64,000 nt of DNA from Streptomyces sp. NBC_00236 (GTDB lineage: Bacteria > Actinomycetota > Actinomycetes > Streptomycetales > Streptomycetaceae). Positions 59,493 through 64,000 of this stretch are shown piece after piece (the stretch's first letter is position 1; each line of letters starts with the position of its first letter). The stretch covers positions 3,224,001-3,288,000 of the forward strand of contig NZ_CP108100.1 in the NCBI RefSeq assembly GCF_036195045.1, given 5' to 3'. Under the pieces are notes generated by a model. It was not told the origin of the DNA, ran no database searches, and saw only the letters and a program-made list of their open reading frames with translations. Position numbers and translations under genes: made by a program.

Positions 59493-61217
59493 TCAGTTGC
59501 CGAAGGCCGCGATCGAGCGTGTCTCGATCTCCTCGTCGTCCGTGCCGCTGATCCTCGAATGCGTGAGGAAGCTGCGCCCGTCCACGTACGAGATGTGCGG
59601 TTCGAAGAAGGCCCGTTCGACGACGTAGGCCGACGCCGGGTGCCGCAGCACCATCTGCCAGGCACCGCCGGTGGACGGGACGGAGGCGATGCCGCCCCCC
59701 TTGTTCTTGGCTGCCCCGAGGTACATCAGGAGCTTGCCGCCCTCCGCCCGCAGGGGAGCGAGGGGCTGGTCGGCCGGAGAGCTGACCGCCCACTTGAACT
59801 TGCCGCTGGACAGGTCGAAGGCGGCGACCTTGTTGCCGTCGCCGGCCTTGATGTCGACGGCCCCGGTCGCCATGTAGAACGTGTTCGCCCCGGCGGCCAC
59901 CCCGACGCAGCTGTCGAGGTTGGAGCCCTGGACGTGCCGGTCCTTCTCGCACTTGCGCGCGAAGTTGCCCGGCCCGCCGGACAGCTGGGTGCGGTAGGTG
60001 CCGTCGGCGTTGAGCACGAGAACACCCCACTTGTCCTTCTGCTCCCCCTGCGTGAGCGAGACCACGATGGGGTTTGCGGAGTAGATCTGCTCGACCTGCC
60101 AGCCCTTCTTCACCTTGTACGTCCACCGCACCTTGCCGGTGGCGGGGTCGATCCGCTGCACCTGGTGTTCCTTGTGGTCGTCCGCTGCGGTCTGGCAGCT
60201 CGCGGCGGCGATCGCCACGGGGCCGCTGGCGAAGCCGAACGGCTGGCAGTTGCCGGGCAGTTTCCCGAACAGCACCTTGCCGTCGCTGACCCGGAAGGCG
60301 TCGGTCCTGCTGGTGCGCCCCACGGTCACGGTGTCGCCGTTGATCGCCATCGCGAGGTTGGAGAGCCCGTCCCAGGCACCGTCGCGCACGTACGCCTTGC
60401 GCCAGCCGAGCCTGCCCGTCGTGAGGTCGACCATCTGGAGGTTGTCGCAGGACGCGTCGCTCGCGGTGCTGTGCTCGATGCCCAGGACGATCTTGCCGTC
60501 GGCGGTGGGCTGTGTGGGCGCCGCGCAGGCGTTGGCGGGCAGCCGCAGGGTCCACTTCTGCTTGCCGTCGGCGATCGAATAGCCCGTGATGGTGTGGTAC
60601 ATCGCCGTGACGACGGTGTCGCCTGCGAACCAGGGGCCGTAGACGTCCTCGCCGCCCTCCGGGAGGTCGATGCCGCTCTTCTGGAGCCAGAGGACCTTCG
60701 CCTCGCCCGGCTTGCGCCGGGAGTTGATGTCGGCGGCCTCCTCGCGCGGGGTGAGCGTGCCGTCGTCGTCGCCGTCACCCGTGCCGTCGCCCTGGTCCAG
60801 GGTCGGCGAGGGCGAGGGGTTCGGCTGTCCCGAGTCGTGACCGCCGGCCGTGGGCTTCTTGTCCTCGCCGTCCCCGTCGGAGGCGAACCAGATGCCGCCG
60901 CCGGCCAGGAGCGCCACCCCGAGCACCGCGGCGACGATCGCTCCGGTCCTGCCGCGCAGACGCCCGCCGCCCCGGGGTCCGCCGGACTGCGGCGGCTGCG
61001 GTGCCGGCTGCGGCGGGTACCCGTATCCCTGCGTCGGCTGGTGGTACGGGCCGGGCTGGGTGCCGTACGGGCCCGGCTGGTGGTACGGACCGGGCTGAGT
61101 GCCGTACGGACCGGCCGGCTGGGGCGGAGCGGCCGGTGGCGGATACGCCCCGGGCGGCGGGTCGTAAGGAGCTCCGAACCCACCCTGCGGCGGCTGCTGT
61201 CCGGGCGGCTGGCTCAT
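59493..61217 (-). CDS. PQQ-like beta-propeller membrane protein (paralogue 3 of 3)
   Basis: 574 residues from ATG 61217. MSQPPGQQPPQGGFGAPYDP opens a Pro/Gly/Tyr-rich region with GPYGTQPGPYHQP repeated twice, to about 90; membrane helix GRTGAIVAAVLGVALLAGGG at about 103-122; acidic linker; then the propeller (about 175-570; blade words ITGYSIADGKQKWTLRLP, LQMVDLTTGRLGWRKAYV, VAAFDLSSGKFKWAVSS). It is the first of the three tandem copies on this strand and the shortest. The three clearly arose by duplication: the domain order, blade words and N-terminal decapeptide agree, while the low-complexity region varies freely. Confidence 0.85.
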   Translation of the reverse strand: MSQPPGQQPPQGGFGAPYDPPPGAYPPPAAPPQPAGPYGTQPGPYHQPGPYGTQPGPYHQPTQGYGYPPQPAPQPPQSGGPRGGGRLRGRTGAIVAAVLGVALLAGGGIWFASDGDGEDKKPTAGGHDSGQPNPSPSPTLDQGDGTGDGDDDGTLTPREEAADINSRRKPGEAKVLWLQKSGIDLPEGGEDVYGPWFAGDTVVTAMYHTITGYSIADGKQKWTLRLPANACAAPTQPTADGKIVLGIEHSTASDASCDNLQMVDLTTGRLGWRKAYVRDGAWDGLSNLAMAINGDTVTVGRTSRTDAFRVSDGKVLFGKLPGNCQPFGFASGPVAIAAASCQTAADDHKEHQVQRIDPATGKVRWTYKVKKGWQVEQIYSANPIVVSLTQGEQKDKWGVLVLNADGTYRTQLSGGPGNFARKCEKDRHVQGSNLDSCVGVAAGANTFYMATGAVDIKAGDGNKVAAFDLSSGKFKWAVSSPADQPLAPLRAEGGKLLMYLGAAKNKGGGIASVPSTGGAWQMVLRHPASAYVVERAFFEPHISYVDGRSFLTHSRISGTDDEEIETRSIAAFGN

Positions 61218-61389
61218 CGGCCCGTTCCCCTGTTCCGTTGTCGGTCCGTCGGTGCCTGTGGTGCGACGCGGTCCGGTTGTCACACCGGGCAAGGTTTCTT
61301 TCTACCACTCGTCCCACAGGCCTCATCGGCCACACCGGTCACAGCAGTTGTACCGGCCACGCGGCAAGGCGCCCCGAACCAGCAGCCGG

Positions 61390-63210
61390 TCAGGCGTCCT
61401 CGGCCAGTTCCAGCCAGCGCATCTCCAGCACATCGCGCTCCGCGACGAGTTCGCGCAGTTCGGCGTCGAGCTTCGCGACCTTCTCGAAGTCCGTGGCGTT
61501 GTCGGCGATCTGGGCGTGCAGCGTCGTCTCACGGGTCGACATCTTGTCGAGCTGCCGCTCGACCTTCTGGAGTTCCTTCTTCGCCGCGCGCGCCTCCTGC
61601 GGCGAGACGCCCGGCGCCGGGGCGGCGGCGGCCCGGGAGGGCGCGGCGGGTGCGGCGGCGGGCGTTGCGGCCCCGGCCATCTGCAGCCTGCGCTCCAGGT
61701 ACTCGTCGATGCCGCGCGGCAGCATCCGCAGCGACTTGTCGCCGAGGAGCGCCAGCACCTTGTCCGTCGTCCGCTCGATGAAGAACCGGTCGTGCGAGAT
61801 CACGATCATCGACCCGGGCCAGCCGTCGAGGAGGTCCTCCAGCTGGGTCAGGGTCTCGATGTCGAGGTCGTTGGTGGGCTCGTCGAGGAAGAGGACGTTC
61901 GGCTCGTCCATCAGCAGCCGCAGGATCTGCAGCCTGCGCCGCTCACCACCCGACAGGTCGCCGACCGGCGTCCACTGCTTCTCCTTCGAGAAGCCGAACT
62001 GCTCGCAGAGCTGGCCCGCGGTCATCTCCCGGCCCTTGCCGAGGTCGACCCGGTCGCGCACCTGCTGCACGGCCTCCAGCACCCGCAGGTTCGGGTTGAG
62101 CTCCGCGACCTCCTGGGAGAGGTAGGCCAGCTTCACGGTCTTGCCGACGACGATCTTCCCGTCCGCGGGCTGTGCCTCGCCCTGGGTGCGGGCGGCCTGT
62201 TCCAGCGCCCGCAGCAGCGAGGTCTTTCCGGCTCCGTTGACCCCGACCAGGCCGATCCGGTCGCCGGGGCCGAGCTGCCAGGTGAGGTGGGTCAGCAGCG
62301 TCTTGGGGCCGGCCTGGACGGTGACGTCCTCCAGCTCGAAGACGGTCTTGCCGAGCCGGGCGTTGGCGAACTTCATCAGCGCGCTGGTGTCGCGCGGCGG
62401 CGGCACATCGGCGATCAGTTCGTTGGCGGCCTCGATGCGGTAGCGCGGCTTGGACGTACGGGCGGGGGCGCCGCGCCGCAGCCAGGCCAGCTCCTTGCGC
62501 ATCAGGTTCTGCCGCTTGCCCTCCTCGGTGGCGGCGATCCGCTCGCGTTCGGCCCGGGCGAAGACGTAGTCGCTGTAGCCGCCCTCGTACTCGTGGACCG
62601 TGCCGCGCTGGACGTCCCACATGCGGGTGCAGACCTGGTCGAGGAACCACCGGTCGTGGGTGACGCAGACCAGGGCGGATCGGCGGGCGCGCAGATGCCC
62701 GGCCAGCCAGGAGATGCCCTCGACGTCGAGGTGGTTGGTCGGCTCGTCGAGAACGATCAGGTCCTGCTCGGCGATGAGGAGCTTGGCCAGCGCGATGCGC
62801 CGGCGCTCACCGCCGGAGAGCGGGGCGATGACGGTGTCCAGGCCCTGCTCGAAGCCGGCCAGGTCGAGGCCGCCGAAGAGCCCGGTCAGGACGTCACGGA
62901 TCTTGGCGCTGCCCGCCCACTCGTGGTCGGCGAGATCGCCGATGACCTCGTGGCGGATCGTGGCCTTCGGGTCGAGCGAATCGTGCTGGGTCAGGACGCC
63001 GAGGCGCAGTCCGCCGTTGTGGGTGACCCGGCCGGTGTCCGCCTCCTCCAGCTTGGCGAGCATCCGGATGAGGGTCGTCTTTCCGTCTCCGTTACGGCCG
63101 ACGACACCGATCCGGTCCCCTTCGGACACGCCGAGGGACACACCGTCGAGCAGCGCACGGGTGCCGTACACCTTGCTGACCTGCTCGACATTGACGAGGT
63201 TGACGGCCAC
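61390..63210 (-). CDS. ABC-F family ATPase (translation or antibiotic-resistance type)
   Basis: 606 residues, two ABC domains without membrane segments. Domain 1: GRNGDGKTTLIRMLAKLE (Walker A) and LSGGERRRIALAKLLIAEQD, then LDEPTNHLDVEGI. Domain 2: GVNGAGKTSLLRALEQAA, LSGGERRRLQILRLL and LDEPTNDLDIETL. The inter-domain linker lies at about 225-300; the C-terminal 80 residues form a coiled coil (VERQLDKMSTRETTLHAQIA). This is the ABC-F layout of proteins that act on the ribosome. GTG at 63210 with GGAG 6 bp ahead is chosen; upstream MFLLRAGAF has no similarity. It is divergent from the lipoprotein at 63406. Confidence 0.93.
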   Translation of the reverse strand: MAVNLVNVEQVSKVYGTRALLDGVSLGVSEGDRIGVVGRNGDGKTTLIRMLAKLEEADTGRVTHNGGLRLGVLTQHDSLDPKATIRHEVIGDLADHEWAGSAKIRDVLTGLFGGLDLAGFEQGLDTVIAPLSGGERRRIALAKLLIAEQDLIVLDEPTNHLDVEGISWLAGHLRARRSALVCVTHDRWFLDQVCTRMWDVQRGTVHEYEGGYSDYVFARAERERIAATEEGKRQNLMRKELAWLRRGAPARTSKPRYRIEAANELIADVPPPRDTSALMKFANARLGKTVFELEDVTVQAGPKTLLTHLTWQLGPGDRIGLVGVNGAGKTSLLRALEQAARTQGEAQPADGKIVVGKTVKLAYLSQEVAELNPNLRVLEAVQQVRDRVDLGKGREMTAGQLCEQFGFSKEKQWTPVGDLSGGERRRLQILRLLMDEPNVLFLDEPTNDLDIETLTQLEDLLDGWPGSMIVISHDRFFIERTTDKVLALLGDKSLRMLPRGIDEYLERRLQMAGAATPAAAPAAPSRAAAAPAPGVSPQEARAAKKELQKVERQLDKMSTRETTLHAQIADNATDFEKVAKLDAELRELVAERDVLEMRWLELAEDA

Positions 63211-63405
63211 GAACGCTCCAGCTCGAAGGAGAAACACTGACCTTCAGCGTAGTCGCCATGGCGCCGGGCTCCTTACGAGCGCCCGCTCACCTGTGCGGGA
63301 CGGTGCCGGGCACGGCGTTCTCGCGGACACCGCGGTGCGGTACCTTGCCCGAATTGATCAAGGCCCGGGGCCGGTTCCCGGGTGTCACCCGGGGTGGGGA
63401 ACTTC

Positions 63406-64000
63406 ATGACACGACGTACGGTTCGCGGGCTGGCGCCCGTCCTGCTGGCAGCCGTGGCGCTGACCGGCTGCTCGTCGGGGTCCGGCGACGGCGCGAAGGC
63501 GGACACGAAGCCGGGCGGCGCCCCGGCGAAGACGACGGCGAAGGCGAAGGCGGACACGTCAGCGGCCAAGGGCGGCACGGTCGGGGGCTCCGGTTCCGTG
63601 TGCAGGCTGCCCGTCGTCCTCGACACGGCGCAGCACTGGACGGCGGAGTCCGTGGCCGCCGGCGAGCCGGGCTCGGACTTCGCCGAGCTCGGCATCCAGG
63701 GCCCCGTCACCCTGGCCTGCGAGATCGACGCGAAGCCCGCCGGACACATCGGGTTCCTCCGGGTGTGGCAGGGCGACGACAAGGGGAGCACGGCGCGCCA
63801 GGCCCTGGAGGGCTTCGTGAAGGCCGACAGCAACCCCTCGAAGATCACGTACACGCAGACCACGGTCGGGAAGCTGTCCGTGACCGAGGCCCGCTACACC
63901 ATCTACAGCGAACTCCTGGACGAGTCGCGCCCCAACCGGGCCTTCGCCGTCGCCACCCCGGACGGCCCGGTCGTGGTGCACCTGGGCGGGCTGGACGAGG
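63406..64000 (+). CDS. Putative lipoprotein (DUF3558-like), cut by window end
   Basis: At least 198 residues, 3' end outside the window. The N-terminal MTRRTVRGLAPVLLAAVALT leads to the lipobox LTGC (Cys about 22), so it is exported and lipid-anchored. A Lys/Gly/Thr-rich, probably disordered spacer follows (about 23-65). The mature domain starts near GSVCRLPVVLDTAQHWTAES and has a second Cys in VTLACEIDAKPAG, so a disulfide is likely; the layout recalls DUF3558-type lipoproteins of actinobacteria. It is divergent from the ABC-F gene. The role is unknown. Confidence 0.7.
   Translation, partial: MTRRTVRGLAPVLLAAVALTGCSSGSGDGAKADTKPGGAPAKTTAKAKADTSAAKGGTVGGSGSVCRLPVVLDTAQHWTAESVAAGEPGSDFAELGIQGPVTLACEIDAKPAGHIGFLRVWQGDDKGSTARQALEGFVKADSNPSKITYTQTTVGKLSVTEARYTIYSELLDESRPNRAFAVATPDGPVVVHLGGLDE

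Overview
The window is a stretch of chromosome from a Streptomyces species or a very close relative. The evidence is a very high GC content with GC-rich third codon positions, many GTG and TTG starts, short 4-bp stop/start overlaps, and gene families typical of that genus (SCO6745 family, CU044_5270 family, DUF6262, SUKH proteins, proline-rich PQQ-propeller proteins, orphan LuxR-type response regulators). The core gene order mfd, ABC pair, glmU, prs, rplY, pth, ppc, desaturase, galT-galE-galK matches what I remember of the S. coelicolor SCO3109-SCO3139 neighbourhood. That comparison is from memory and was not checked.

Layout. (1) 1-7.1 kb is accessory: the right part of a Tn554-type integration module (recombinase tail plus DUF6262), a TPR protein, a tandem pair of HNH-nuclease lipoproteins of which one is truncated, a TetR/SCO6745-family divergent pair with two visible operators, and an ECF sigma factor with its CU044_5270 partner. 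(2) 7.4-14.6 kb holds mfd and a MacB/FtsX-type ABC transporter. (3) 14.9-21.3 kb is a run of small metabolic enzymes with their regulators (TetR, NAD(P)-binding oxidoreductase, PPOX-like protein, haloalkane-dehalogenase-like hydrolase, aldo/keto reductase, epimerase, LysR, XRE). (4) 21.6-25.3 kb has a purine-type NCS2 permease and an MFS exporter divergent from a MarR regulator. (5) 25.3-31.2 kb is the most unusual part: a coiled-coil protein, then a compact cluster of toxin-type deaminase and nuclease domains with four SUKH/YrhB immunity-type domains, but no secretion or delivery module. (6) 31.3-33.7 kb has an orphan histidine kinase and an HTH/LAGLIDADG-like protein next to tRNA-Gln(TTG). 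(7) 33.8-43.2 kb is housekeeping: glmU, prs, rplY, pth, ppc and an acyl desaturase with its TetR. (8) 43.4-48.5 kb has a secreted FG-GAP protein, a VOC protein and methyltransferase facing a MarR, a response regulator and a GNAT. (9) 48.5-53.9 kb is the galactose operon galT-galE-galK, divergent from a sodium:solute symporter and a small membrane protein. (10) 54-64 kb has a degenerate response regulator, a small secreted protein, three tandem PQQ-propeller membrane proteins, an ABC-F ATPase and a lipoprotein cut by the window end.

How the parts work together. GlmU and Prs supply UDP-GlcNAc and PRPP; Ppc refills oxaloacetate; the gal genes convert galactose to glucose-1-phosphate while the divergent symporter may import the sugar. 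Several enzyme or transporter genes sit next to a one-component regulator with dyad operators I can read in the shared intergenic region. The deaminase/nuclease/SUKH cluster is the best candidate for an under-described system: its effectors carry intact zinc-site motifs and are fused to or paired with immunity folds, which suggests intracellular defence or self-limiting control rather than classical secreted competition. That last point is inference.
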